This document shows positions 8,415 through 15,805 of a stretch of 48,810 nucleotides of DNA, piece by piece. Within the stretch, counting starts at the first letter, position 1. Each line of letters begins with the position of its first letter. A model generated the notes under the pieces. The model had not been told where the DNA came from. It was given only the letters and a program-made list of their open reading frames with translations, and did not search any database. This DNA comes from an uncultured Erysipelotrichaceae bacterium (GTDB lineage Bacteria; Bacillota_I; Bacilli_A; Erysipelotrichales; Erysipelotrichaceae): positions 1 through 48,810 of the forward strand of contig CADBEA010000015.1 of the NCBI GenBank assembly GCA_902793635.1, given 5' to 3'. Made by a program: the position numbers and the translations under genes.

Positions 8415-9791
8415 TCAGAAACGTATTTCTTTCAGAATGCGGGAACGTACTTCTTCAATACTGAGACGTTCCTGTTCCATGGAATCACGGAAACGGATCG
8501 TGACGGTATTGTCTTCCAGCGTCTGATCGTCAATTGTAATGCAGTAAGGCGTACCGATTTCATCCTGACGGCGGTAACGCTTGCCGATGGAACCAGCTTC
8601 GTCATACTGAACCGAGAAGTCACAGGCGAGGTCGCGGTAGATCTCCTGCGCGCGGGCGCTGTGGTCCTTCTTCTTCAGCGGCAGGATAGCGGCCTTGATC
8701 GGTGCCAGGATCGGTGAGAAGCGCATGACAACACGCTTGTCGCCCTTTTCGAGTTCTTCTTCGTCATATGCGTCCGTGAAGAACATGAAGAACAGACGTT
8801 CGACACCGACCGCCGGTTCGACAACGTACGGAATGTACTTCTCGTTGGTTGTCGGATCGAGGTATGTCATATCCTTGCCGGATGTATTCTGATGCTGGGT
8901 CAGGTCGTAGTCAGTCCGGTCGGCAATGCCCCAGAGCTCACCCCATCCCCATGGGAATTTATATTCAATATCCGTTGTGCCTTTGGAGTAGAAGCTCAGT
9001 TCTTCCTTTTCGTGATCACGGAAACGCAGGTTGTCCGGATTGCCGCCGAGCGACAGGATCCAGTCCATGCAGAACTGACGCCAGTACGGGAACCAGTGAT
9101 CATCCTCACCCGGCTTGCAGAAGAATTCCATTTCCATCTGCTCGAACTCCCTGGTACGGAAGATGAAGTTGCCCGGTGTGATCTCGTTACGGAACGATTT
9201 GCCGATCTGGCCGATGCCGAACGGCAGCTTCTTACGGTAAGCGCGCTGCACGTTCTTGAAGTCGACAAACATACCCTGGGCTGTTTCCGGGCGCAGATAG
9301 ATCGTGCTCTTGGAATCTTCCAGCGTTCCCTGGAATGTCTTGAACATCAGATTGAACTGACGGATCGGCGTGAAGTCATGCTTGCCGCAGTCAGGACACG
9401 GAATATTGTGTTCATGGATGTATTCTTCCATCTGTTCGTTGCTCCAGCCTTCGCATGTGACCTTGCCTTCCGACCAGTTTTCGATCAGCTGATCAGCGCG
9501 GTGGCGTGTCTTGCATGCGCGGCAGTCCATCAGCGGATCCGAGAATCCCTTCAGATGGCCGGATGCCTCCCATACCTTCGGATTCATCAGGATGGCAGCC
9601 TGGATCTCAACGTTGTTGGGATCTTCCTGAATGAACTTTTTCTGCCATGCCCGTTTGATATTATCCTTTAACAAAACACCGTAAGGACCGAAATCCCATG
9701 TATTGCTGAGACCGCCGTAAATCTCCGATCCCTGGAATACAAAGCCGGTATTCTTGGCATGAGAGACGATCAGATCAAATGTTTTATCCAT
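8415..9791 (-). CDS. glyS: Glycyl-tRNA synthetase, single-chain (alpha2) type
   Basis: 458 residues. This is the eukaryote/archaea-like class II form (also written glyQS), not the alpha/beta two-gene form. Visible class II motifs: [24 protein letters not shown] is split here as [10 protein letters not shown] and [13 protein letters not shown] (motif 2 region), [11 protein letters not shown] (motif 3, with the catalytic Arg). The C-terminal anticodon-binding domain begins near [10 protein letters not shown]. It attaches glycine to tRNA-Gly in the cytoplasm. The ATG at 9791 is chosen because GGAGGTTAAC precedes it; the ATG at 9803 lies upstream of that ribosome site. It has its own promoter (9835-9863) rather than depending on recO readthrough. 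No T-box leader fits in the short upstream region. Confidence 0.96.
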   Translation of the reverse strand: MDKTFDLIVSHAKNTGFVFQGSEIYGGLSNTWDFGPYGVLLKDNIKRAWQKKFIQEDPNNVEIQAAILMNPKVWEASGHLKGFSDPLMDCRACKTRHRADQLIENWSEGKVTCEGWSNEQMEEYIHEHNIPCPDCGKHDFTPIRQFNLMFKTFQGTLEDSKSTIYLRPETAQGMFVDFKNVQRAYRKKLPFGIGQIGKSFRNEITPGNFIFRTREFEQMEMEFFCKPGEDDHWFPYWRQFCMDWILSLGGNPDNLRFRDHEKEELSFYSKGTTDIEYKFPWGWGELWGIADRTDYDLTQHQNTSGKDMTYLDPTTNEKYIPYVVEPAVGVERLFFMFFTDAYDEEELEKGDKRVVMRFSPILAPIKAAILPLKKKDHSARAQEIYRDLACDFSVQYDEAGSIGKRYRRQDEIGTPYCITIDDQTLEDNTVTIRFRDSMEQERLSIEEVRSRILKEIRF

Positions 9792-9834
9792 GTTAACCTC
9801 CATATATATAGTTAATTACAGTCGAATCTTTCGT

Positions 9835-9863
9835 AGTATAGCACTTAAAGAATGCCTGTTCAA
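9835..9863 (-). promoter_or_regulatory. Promoter for glyS-dnaG-rpoD-trmK
   Basis: On the minus strand, -35 TTGAAC (9858-9863) and -10 TATACT (9835-9840) are 17 bp apart. The -35 overlaps the recO stop codon, so this internal promoter starts a new unit within the long cluster. Predicted 5' leader is about 37 nt. Confidence 0.7.
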
Positions 9864-10609
9864 TGGTCAAAAAGGCTGTTGTAGAAGGAAAAAGAGCGTA
9901 TTTCGACACCGGCGTGGCGGCGCATTGCCATCGCGAGATCAAGCAGTTCCTGGCGGAAGTTTTCACCGGTTGCTTCGGCTGCCGCGAAATGCTTCAGACC
10001 GGCTTTGACGACGAGCCGCAGACGTTTCAGCTGACGGGCCGAGCGCAGCGGCACGGAAGCGCGGCGGGCACACTCTTCACACAGGAAGCCGCCGTCCGTG
10101 ACACTGAAGGCGGATACCTGCAGACTGCCGCAGTGCACGCACTCATCGACATCCAGGGAGATACCGAAGAGATCCATCAGTTCGGCAAGATAACATGCCA
10201 GAACAAGATCAGGATCCTTCTTTTCATTTAAGTAAGTGAGACATGTCTCAAGCAGTGCGTACTTTTCCGGGATGTTCTCTTCTTCACTGCCGGCCAGCGC
10301 CATGACATCCGCGCATTCACAGGCTGCCGAAGCAGCAGCTGAAAGAACCAGATCTTCGTGCAGGATGCGGAAGTACTGTTTCGTGCGGGCCGTCTTCAGA
10401 CGGAACATGGTCTTGTCGGGCCGGTAGTCAAACTGGATCTCGGCGATCGTGCACGGCATGATGGCACCGGCATTCTTGGACTTCATTTTTCGGGCGCCGG
10501 ACGCAACAAAAGACAGCTTACCGTATTCTTTTGTCAGGACGCTGATGATCACGTCAGCTTCGCGGTAATCTGTCTGTTTCAGGATAATGCCAGTTACTGT
10601 GTCATTCAT
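9860..10609 (-). CDS. recO: DNA repair protein RecO
   Basis: 249 residues (family ~250). The N-terminal OB-fold begins MNDTVTGIILKQTDYREADV, typical of RecO, with VLTKEYGKLSFVASGARKMKS. The C-terminal helical part has a four-cysteine zinc site: CVHCG near residue 149 and LCEEC about 20 residues later. RecO loads RecA on SSB-coated DNA together with RecR in the RecFOR pathway. The start at 10609 overlaps the era stop as ATGA; the reading frame is open further upstream but that lies inside era. The order cdd-era-recO-glyS is conserved in Bacillota. Confidence 0.93.
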   Translation of the reverse strand: MNDTVTGIILKQTDYREADVIISVLTKEYGKLSFVASGARKMKSKNAGAIMPCTIAEIQFDYRPDKTMFRLKTARTKQYFRILHEDLVLSAAASAACECADVMALAGSEEENIPEKYALLETCLTYLNEKKDPDLVLACYLAELMDLFGISLDVDECVHCGSLQVSAFSVTDGGFLCEECARRASVPLRSARQLKRLRLVVKAGLKHFAAAEATGENFRQELLDLAMAMRRHAGVEIRSFSFYNSLFDH

Positions 10610-11505
10610 CAATATTCTTCGCTCCCGGCGATGCCATATCCGTATTCCGTGATGCGGGCGTCGCGTGAGCGCCATTCGTCTTCGACCCGGACGAACAGTT
10701 CCAGGAATACTTTTTTATCCAGCAGCTTCTCCAGGTCATTGCGAGCCAGGGTGCCGATCTTCTTCAGCATCGTTCCCTGCTTGCCGATCATGATGCCCTT
10801 CTGCGACTGCTTTTCCACCAGGATCGTAGCCTGGATATAACATGCGTTTTTGCGGAATTCCTTGTTGTCGATCTTGACGGCTGTCGCATGCGGCACTTCC
10901 TCTTCCGTGCATTCGAGAACCTTCTCGCGGATGATCTCGGCAATGCGGAAATTCTCGGCGCCGTCACTGACGATCTCCGGCGGATACAGAAGATCGCCTT
11001 CCGGCAGATACTTCTTTGTCGTTTCAATCAGGTCATCCAGTTTTCTGTCAAACTTGGCGGAAATCGGGAAGTATTCAGCGAAGTCAAAGCGCTGCTGCCA
11101 GCTCTGCAGATTTTTGATGATCTTCTTCTGATCCATCTTATCCACTTTATTGAGGATCAGAAAGACCGGCAGATGAGCATTCTTCACAACGTTCAGAACA
11201 TATTCGTCACCTTTGCCGAACGGCACGCTGCCGTCAATGACCAGGTAGATCAGGTCCACTCCCTGAATGACATCGGTGGCCTGTTTGTTCATGCGTGTCT
11301 CAAGCCGGTATTTCGCCTTGTGAATACCCGGTGTGTCGGTGAAGATGATCTGGCTGTCTTCATCGGTGCGGATACCGCGGATCTCGGATCTTGTCGTCTG
11401 CGGCTTGGCGGAAACGATGGCAATCTTTTCTTTGACAAGAGCGTTGATCAGGGTGCTCTTACCGGCATTCGGACGGCCTGCCAGGGCCACAAATCCGCTC
11501 TTCAT
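10609..11505 (-). CDS. era: GTPase Era, 30S ribosome assembly
   Basis: 298 residues (family ~300). GTPase motifs: G1 GRPNAGKST, switch/G2 region KPQTTRSEIRG, G3 DTPG (residues in FTDTPGIHKAK), G4 NKVD. The C-terminal KH domain that binds the 3' end of 16S rRNA is seen in EEEVPHATAVKI and MIGKQGTMLKKIG. Era helps 30S maturation at the cytoplasmic membrane face. Its ATG overlaps the cdd stop (ATGA at 11502-11505) and its stop overlaps the recO start, so cdd-era-recO is tightly coupled. Confidence 0.97.
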   Translation of the reverse strand: MKSGFVALAGRPNAGKSTLINALVKEKIAIVSAKPQTTRSEIRGIRTDEDSQIIFTDTPGIHKAKYRLETRMNKQATDVIQGVDLIYLVIDGSVPFGKGDEYVLNVVKNAHLPVFLILNKVDKMDQKKIIKNLQSWQQRFDFAEYFPISAKFDRKLDDLIETTKKYLPEGDLLYPPEIVSDGAENFRIAEIIREKVLECTEEEVPHATAVKIDNKEFRKNACYIQATILVEKQSQKGIMIGKQGTMLKKIGTLARNDLEKLLDKKVFLELFVRVEDEWRSRDARITEYGYGIAGSEEY

Positions 11506-11906
11506 CGCAGTACGTCTTCCCCGCTGAACTGCATCGGCAGCAGTTCATCGATATCCGTGTCTTTCTCATCTCTGCCGTTGGAGAGATAGATCGGTGTGTG
11601 ATGGTCAAGCAGTTCACAGAGAACCTGCCGGCAGATGCCGCACGGTGCGGCGATGCGGTCTCCGTCACTGACAATGGCCAGTGCCTTTATCTTATCTTTA
11701 TGATAGCCATTCGAATATGCCGCAAAAACGGCACTGCGTTCAGCGCAGTTGGTCGCTCCGTAGGATGCGTTTTCGATATTGGCACCCCAGAAGACCTTGC
11801 CGTCAACTGTCAGCACAGCCGCTCCGACATGGTAGTTGGAATACGGCGCATAGGCGTTTTCCATTGCCTTGAACGCTTCCTGTATCAATTCTTCTCTGCT
11901 CAGCAT
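11502..11906 (-). CDS. cdd: Cytidine deaminase
   Basis: 134 residues, the length of the homotetrameric type. Zinc-binding and catalytic motifs are clear: NYHVGAAVLTVDGKVFWGAN and ASYGATNCAERSAVF (Cys ligand, catalytic Glu in CAE), then PCGICRQVLCEL giving the other two Cys ligands. It deaminates cytidine and deoxycytidine to uridine forms in pyrimidine salvage. A CGGAGGTTAAACT ribosome site precedes the ATG. It lies between dgkA (3 nt upstream) and era (4-nt overlap). Confidence 0.96.
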   Translation of the reverse strand: MLSREELIQEAFKAMENAYAPYSNYHVGAAVLTVDGKVFWGANIENASYGATNCAERSAVFAAYSNGYHKDKIKALAIVSDGDRIAAPCGICRQVLCELLDHHTPIYLSNGRDEKDTDIDELLPMQFSGEDVLR

Positions 11907-11909
11907 AGT

Positions 11910-12248
11910 TTAACCTCCGATGTGGGAAAACAGGATCACCATGGCGGTCACAAAGGCTGTCAGGGAAGCCGCCAGCACGGCGCCGGCAGCCAGATCCTTG
12001 ATCTCCCGGATTTTTGAATTGTAGTCTGTCGAATACATATCGCATACTTTCTCGATGCATGTATTAAGGATCTCGGCCGTGATGACAAGACCGATACAGA
12101 TGATCACTGCCGCCCATTCCCCGGCATTCAGGCGCAGAACAAAACCAGCACATACCGCCATGGCAGCCAGTATGTACTGCAGCATGATGCTGTGATGGCT
12201 GAAGCCCTTGATCAGACCGCGGAAGGCGTCATAAAACTTTTTGCTCAT
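11910..12248 (-). CDS. dgkA: Diacylglycerol/undecaprenol kinase, DgkA family
   Basis: 112 residues with three transmembrane segments (about 25-45, 50-68, 90-110). The signature AEILNTCIEKVCDMY carries the conserved E-x-x-N-T-x-I-E motif, and KDLAAGAVLAAS forms the end of the active site. In Gram-positive bacteria the member at this locus usually phosphorylates undecaprenol, a lipid carrier for wall synthesis, rather than diacylglycerol; that preference is inferred from the family. It overlaps ybeY by ATGA at 12245-12248. Confidence 0.9.
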   Translation of the reverse strand: MSKKFYDAFRGLIKGFSHHSIMLQYILAAMAVCAGFVLRLNAGEWAAVIICIGLVITAEILNTCIEKVCDMYSTDYNSKIREIKDLAAGAVLAASLTAFVTAMVILFSHIGG

Positions 12249-12697
12249 TCTCTTGCTGCGAGCGGATCAAGGATCCTGTGCTGCAGTTCGTTCATGACCT
12301 GCTCGTCCTCCGGTGTCATATGATCATAGCCCAGGCAGTGTAACAGCCCGTGGGTAAACAGGAAACCGATCTCACGTTCATAGGAATGACCGTATTCCCT
12401 GGCCTGGCGGCGGGCGTAATTAATATTGATAAAAATATCTCCGAGGTCTTTCTCCTCCTCTTCGACCATGACTTCCATGCCGTCCTGGACGGCGAAGCTG
12501 ATCACGTCGGTCGGCCGGTCAATGCCGCGGTAATCCCGGTTGATCTGATGGATCGTCTGTGATCTGACAAAAGTCACGCTGATTTCGTGGTCGTCTTTGA
12601 GTCCCAGTTCTTTTTCGGCGGAAGCCGCGATCCTGCTGAAAAGATCCTGCCAGCAGGAAATATCTTCATTCGTTCTGTTGATGTATGTAATTTCCAT
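12245..12697 (-). CDS. ybeY: Endoribonuclease YbeY, 16S rRNA maturation/ribosome quality control
   Basis: 150 residues (family ~155). The zinc motif H-x3-H-x5-H is present in THGLLHCLGYDHMTPEDE. The earlier motif IDRPTDVISFAVQD is also typical. YbeY processes the 3' end of 16S rRNA and works with Era, encoded three genes downstream. The start at 12697 (MEITYINRT) is chosen on homology. There is no Shine-Dalgarno: the -10 TATAAT (12704-12709) ends 6 nt before the ATG, so the mRNA is predicted to begin at or next to the start codon. The long open frame upstream passes through this promoter and is not expected to be translated. Confidence 0.93.
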   Translation of the reverse strand: MEITYINRTNEDISCWQDLFSRIAASAEKELGLKDDHEISVTFVRSQTIHQINRDYRGIDRPTDVISFAVQDGMEVMVEEEEKDLGDIFININYARRQAREYGHSYEREIGFLFTHGLLHCLGYDHMTPEDEQVMNELQHRILDPLAARE

Positions 12698-12703
12698 GCT
12701 TCT

Positions 12704-12709
12704 ATTATA
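12704..12709 (-). promoter_or_regulatory. -10 box of a predicted leaderless ybeY promoter
   Basis: TATAAT on the minus strand, then AGAAGC, then the ATG. No good -35 hexamer is seen 16-18 bp upstream. It follows the terminator at 12776-12843, so this is the head of the ybeY-dgkA-cdd-era-recO unit. Confidence 0.6.
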
Positions 12710-12775
12710 TCTGAAGGGCTGAAAAAAGAAATGAGCGAACTGTCCGCAAAGCGGCGCATTCTTCACCCGGATGTG

Positions 12776-12843
12776 AAAAAGGAGCTGTTTTCCCCTCAGC
12801 CGACCGGCGGCTTTCGGTTTACAGCTCCTTTTTGCATCATTTT
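12776..12843. terminator. Long-stem bidirectional terminator
   Basis: Outer arms AAAAAGGAGCTGT (12776-12788) and ACAGCTCCTTTTT (12831-12843) with a smaller internal hairpin (GCCG..CGGC). It lies just after the stop of the minus-strand DUF4352 lipoprotein at 12852. Confidence 0.75.
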
Positions 12844-12851
12844 TTTACTGA

Positions 12852-13463
12852 TCAGTCAACTGTGAAGTCAACAACGTAGGTGTCACCCCACTCTTCGTTT
12901 TCGAAGTATTCGTCAAAGAGCAGTGTGCAGTCTTTCGTATCTTTGCCGATTTCATAGACGAGTGTGCCGGTGCGGCTTTCGTTGATGCCCAGTGAATAGG
13001 TATCCGGTAACATGTCACCGAGTGTCAGTTCCGGATGTTCATCGTTGATCGGAACGGAATACTTTTCATTGTCCCAGTCCCAGACGATATAGAAGTCAGA
13101 AGCGAACATCGGGGTGGAACCGCGGAATGTGTTCTTGATCGTCATGTTGACGACGACCAGCTTCATGCCTTCAGCAGCTGTGTAGGTCTCAAATTTGTCT
13201 GTCGAATAGGCATCATTGACAACGAAATCAAAGAACGCATTGCTCATGGTGTCACCAATGTAGCCATATGCGTAGCCGCTGTCATCAGCTGTGATCTTGC
13301 TGGATGAAGAAGATGCCGGCGGTGTTGTTTCTCTTTCCTTCTCGGTCTCTTCGATTATCTCATCGACAGCCGGTTTTTCCTCCGGCTGTGCTGCTGTTGA
13401 AGAACCGCAGCCGGCGAGAATCAGTGCTCCTGTGCAGAGCAGTGCAGTCCAGTTCTTTTTCAT
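12852..13463 (-). CDS. Lipoprotein with DUF4352-like domain
   Basis: 203 residues. A lipoprotein signal peptide with lipobox LAGC (Cys19) is followed by a Pro/Glu/Ser-rich linker (about 22-60). The folded part resembles DUF4352 (an immunoglobulin-like surface domain): AAEGMKLVVVNMTIKN and LPDTYSLGINESRTGTLVYEI. Proteins of this kind are anchored to the outer face of the membrane; their roles are mostly unknown. The ATG overlaps the phoH stop (ATGA, 13460-13463) behind GGAGGGAAAAGAAA, so it is cotranscribed with phoH, an unusual partner for a lipoprotein. Confidence 0.8.
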   Translation of the reverse strand: MKKNWTALLCTGALILAGCGSSTAAQPEEKPAVDEIIEETEKERETTPPASSSSSKITADDSGYAYGYIGDTMSNAFFDFVVNDAYSTDKFETYTAAEGMKLVVVNMTIKNTFRGSTPMFASDFYIVWDWDNEKYSVPINDEHPELTLGDMLPDTYSLGINESRTGTLVYEIGKDTKDCTLLFDEYFENEEWGDTYVVDFTVD

Positions 13464-14443
13464 TTTCTTTTCCCTCCTGAAATGTGTTGTTCCTGACTGT
13501 AGCGTTCGATTATTTTCTGTACCAGAGGATGTCTGACGACATCATCCGGTGTCAGTTCCAGAATCGCGATATCCCGCATGTCCTGCAGGATGCGGGCAGC
13601 TTCCACAAGGCCGCTGACCGTGTTATTGCTGAGATCGATCTGCGTGATGTCGCCGGTAATGATCATATGGGAATGGAATCCCAGTCTGGTCAGAAACATC
13701 TTCATCTGCGCAGTGGTTGTGTTCTGTGCTTCATCGAGAATCACATAGGCGTCATTCAGTGTGCGGCCGCGCATATAGGCAAGCGGAGCGATTTCGATCG
13801 TTCCCCTTTCCATCAGTTTCTCCGTCTGCTCGCTGCCCAGCGTGTCATGCAGGGCATCGTACAGCGGTGTCAGATACGGGTCGACTTTCTCTTTCAGATC
13901 ACCGGGCAGAAAGCCGAGGTTTTCACCTGCTTCCACAGCCGGACGGGTCAGGACGATACGTTTGACGTCGCCTTTTTTCAAAGCCGAAACAGCTTTCACA
14001 ACCGCCAGATAGGTCTTGCCGGTACCGGCCGGACCGATGGCGAAGACGATGGCGTTCTCATCCATGGCTTTGACAAATTCCAGCTGACCGCGGGTCTTCG
14101 GGACAATGGCTTTGCCGGACATCGTTCTGCCGACTACCTTGGATGACATTTCCTCATAGTCGATGTCTTTGTTCTGGGTGATCTGCCGGCAGGCATAGAT
14201 CACGTCCTGATCCAGTACCTGTTTTCTGGTTCTGACAAGCTGCAGCAGCTTCATCAATACCCGGCGAACCGTTTCCGCCTGTTCTTCATCCGCGTCCGGA
14301 ACAATGAATACACCGTCACGGTATGAGATCTGAAGACCCAGGCATTCACCGAGAATGCGGAGATTACGGTCGGATGATCCGATCAGAATCATCGCTTCAG
14401 ATTCTTCCAGACCTTCCAGAGAAAACTTCCTGATTTCTTTCAA
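13460..14443 (-). CDS. phoH: PhoH-family ATPase
   Basis: 327 residues from a TTG start. The P-loop is GPAGTGKTYLAVVKAV; other family motifs are RIVLTRPAVEAGENLGFLPG, YVILDEAQNTT (Walker B) and GFHSHMIITGDITQIDL. PhoH proteins are cytoplasmic ATPases with a suspected RNA-related role, normally next to ybeY as here. The frame is open to an ATG at 14545, but a promoter (14505-14532) lies inside that stretch. The TTG at 14443 has AGAGG six bases before it and gives the usual family length. Upstream sequence holds a hairpin at the predicted 5' end of the transcript. Confidence 0.92.
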   Translation of the reverse strand: MKEIRKFSLEGLEESEAMILIGSSDRNLRILGECLGLQISYRDGVFIVPDADEEQAETVRRVLMKLLQLVRTRKQVLDQDVIYACRQITQNKDIDYEEMSSKVVGRTMSGKAIVPKTRGQLEFVKAMDENAIVFAIGPAGTGKTYLAVVKAVSALKKGDVKRIVLTRPAVEAGENLGFLPGDLKEKVDPYLTPLYDALHDTLGSEQTEKLMERGTIEIAPLAYMRGRTLNDAYVILDEAQNTTTAQMKMFLTRLGFHSHMIITGDITQIDLSNNTVSGLVEAARILQDMRDIAILELTPDDVVRHPLVQKIIERYSQEQHISGGKRK

Positions 14444-14472
14444 TGCGAACCTCTTTCTGAATACACGATACA

Positions 14473-14497
14473 AAGGATGCGGCCAGCCGCGATCCTT
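14473..14497 (-). promoter_or_regulatory. 5'-terminal stem-loop in the phoH leader
   Basis: On the minus strand AAGGAT-C-GCGG-CTGG-CCGC-ATCCTT folds into a ten-pair stem with one bulge. It sits at the predicted transcription start (about 7 nt past the -10 box) and upstream of the ribosome site. No T-run follows, so it is not a terminator; it may protect the 5' end. Confidence 0.5.
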
Positions 14498-14504
14498 CCT
14501 TAAA

Positions 14505-14532
14505 ATTGTAACATCTTTAGAAGATGCGTAAA
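14505..14532 (-). promoter_or_regulatory. phoH promoter with inverted repeat in spacer
   Basis: On the minus strand, -35 TTTACG (14527-14532) and -10 TACAAT (14505-14510) are 16 bp apart. The spacer contains CATCTT-TAG-AAGATG-type dyad symmetry (about 14512-14526), a possible operator. Confidence 0.55.
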
Positions 14533-14582
14533 GAATATAACGCAAAAACTGTTTCCGGCTGCCACTGAATCAGCAATATAAA

Positions 14583-14605
14583 ACTCCCGCACATTAAGCG
14601 GGAGT
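14583..14605 (-). terminator. Terminator of the cell-envelope operon
   Basis: Arms ACTCCCGC (14583-14590) and GCGGGAGT (14598-14605), 7-nt loop, followed on the minus strand by TTTTATATTG. It is placed 5 nt after the stop of the PASTA gene. Confidence 0.75.
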
Positions 14606-14609
14606 CTGA

Positions 14610-15794
14610 TCAGCGGTTCCACTCTTTGTAGAATTCAAACTGCCAGGTCGTGTCATCAATTGCGTAATTGCTGGCGCAGCCCTGCATGTTGGACGGATTG
14701 TTCTGTTCGTTGTCATAATAGCTGATTACGACAGCACAGCCCGGATATTCTGAATTCATGAAAAGATAGATCGAATCTTCACTCGGAAACATACCGGATG
14801 GCAGTGGCCGCTGCGGACATACCGCCGGTGCCTCGACAACCGGTTCAGGTTCTTCCGGTACAGGTGTTTCCTGCGGCTGTTCCGGTTCCGTACTGGCCGG
14901 TGTTTCTTCCTGCTGCTCGGGCACATGCGGCACTGTCGGTTCCTTTTCTTCCGGAACGGACGGCGGCGCAGTGACTGTTTCAGCCGGAGCGGCCGGAGCT
15001 GTCGCGGTTTCGTTTGCGGAAGGTACCGGTTCAGCAACGGGTGCGGTTTCCGCCGTATCATGGTAAATGCGGCTGATCACCGTGACGGTGATTCTGTCAC
15101 CGGTATGAATAACGGTTCCCGGTTCCACGGAGACAGCGGTTATCCTGCCGTCCGGTTCCGTGTCACTTTCGACATATTCGATATTCAGGGAGATGCGGTT
15201 TTCATCTGCCCAGGCTCTGATGTTGTTCAGAGAGTAGCCGGAAAGATCCGGTACTGTTACTTCCTGCAGCTGCTTTGTATACAGATGCACGGATACATTG
15301 GCCGAACGCTTCAGCTTGGCACCAGCCGCCGGTTCTGAAGAGATAAACGCCCCTTCACTGACCGTTTCGTCTTCCGTGTATTCATACAGATATTCGACAT
15401 GCAGGAATTTGTTGTCGTCGAACCATTTGCGGATTTCCTTCCCGGTTTTTCCGCTGAAATCCGGCATCGTGAATTCGACGTTCGGATCGGCACCCCGGGA
15501 GAGTGTCACCGTGAACTTCTCGTCTTCGGCCAGCCGTTCACCACCGGCGGGATTCTGCGAGAGAACAGTGTCGTTTTCACCGATCTCGTCATAGCGGTAT
15601 GTGAAGACCAGCTGATTCTCATTGATATTTTTGTCTTTCGCCCACCGTTCGACATCCAGACGGTACTGACCGGTAAAATCCGGTATTTCGGTTGACTGGT
15701 TGCTGCGGATCAGCCAGATGCTGCCGGCAACAGCAGCACTGGCGGTGGTGATTCCGATCAGAGCGGTGATCAGTCCTTTTTTCTTAATTGCCAT
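14610..15794 (-). CDS. Membrane-anchored PASTA-repeat protein
   Basis: 394 residues. A short basic N-terminus and one transmembrane segment (about 8-28) are followed by three PASTA domains: one beginning EIPDFTGQYRLDVERWA (~37-100), one FTMPDFSGKTGKEIRKWF (~108-175) and one VTVPDLSGYSLNNIRAWA (~180-245). A Pro/Glu/Thr linker (~250-330) leads to a C-terminal domain with two cysteines. PASTA domains bind peptidoglycan and usually sit on Ser/Thr kinases or PBPs; here there is no kinase domain. The start is at 15794 because GATGAGGTGCGCT precedes it; two upstream in-frame ATGs overlap the previous gene's stop. It is the third gene of the operon with the glucosaminidase, so a role in wall sensing or remodelling is likely. 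Confidence 0.85.
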   Translation of the reverse strand: MAIKKKGLITALIGITTASAAVAGSIWLIRSNQSTEIPDFTGQYRLDVERWAKDKNINENQLVFTYRYDEIGENDTVLSQNPAGGERLAEDEKFTVTLSRGADPNVEFTMPDFSGKTGKEIRKWFDDNKFLHVEYLYEYTEDETVSEGAFISSEPAAGAKLKRSANVSVHLYTKQLQEVTVPDLSGYSLNNIRAWADENRISLNIEYVESDTEPDGRITAVSVEPGTVIHTGDRITVTVISRIYHDTAETAPVAEPVPSANETATAPAAPAETVTAPPSVPEEKEPTVPHVPEQQEETPASTEPEQPQETPVPEEPEPVVEAPAVCPQRPLPSGMFPSEDSIYLFMNSEYPGCAVVISYYDNEQNNPSNMQGCASNYAIDDTTWQFEFYKEWNR

Positions 15795-15805
15795 AGCGCA
15801 CCTCA

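Noticed and set aside
9792-9860. Possible T-box riboswitch before glyS
   Set aside because: The gap from recO to glyS is under 70 nt and lacks the T-box sequence and antiterminator.
14444-14545. Extended PhoH N-terminus from the ATG at 14545
   Set aside because: The stretch contains the promoter and a leader hairpin; the TTG at 14443 has a proper ribosome site and gives normal length.
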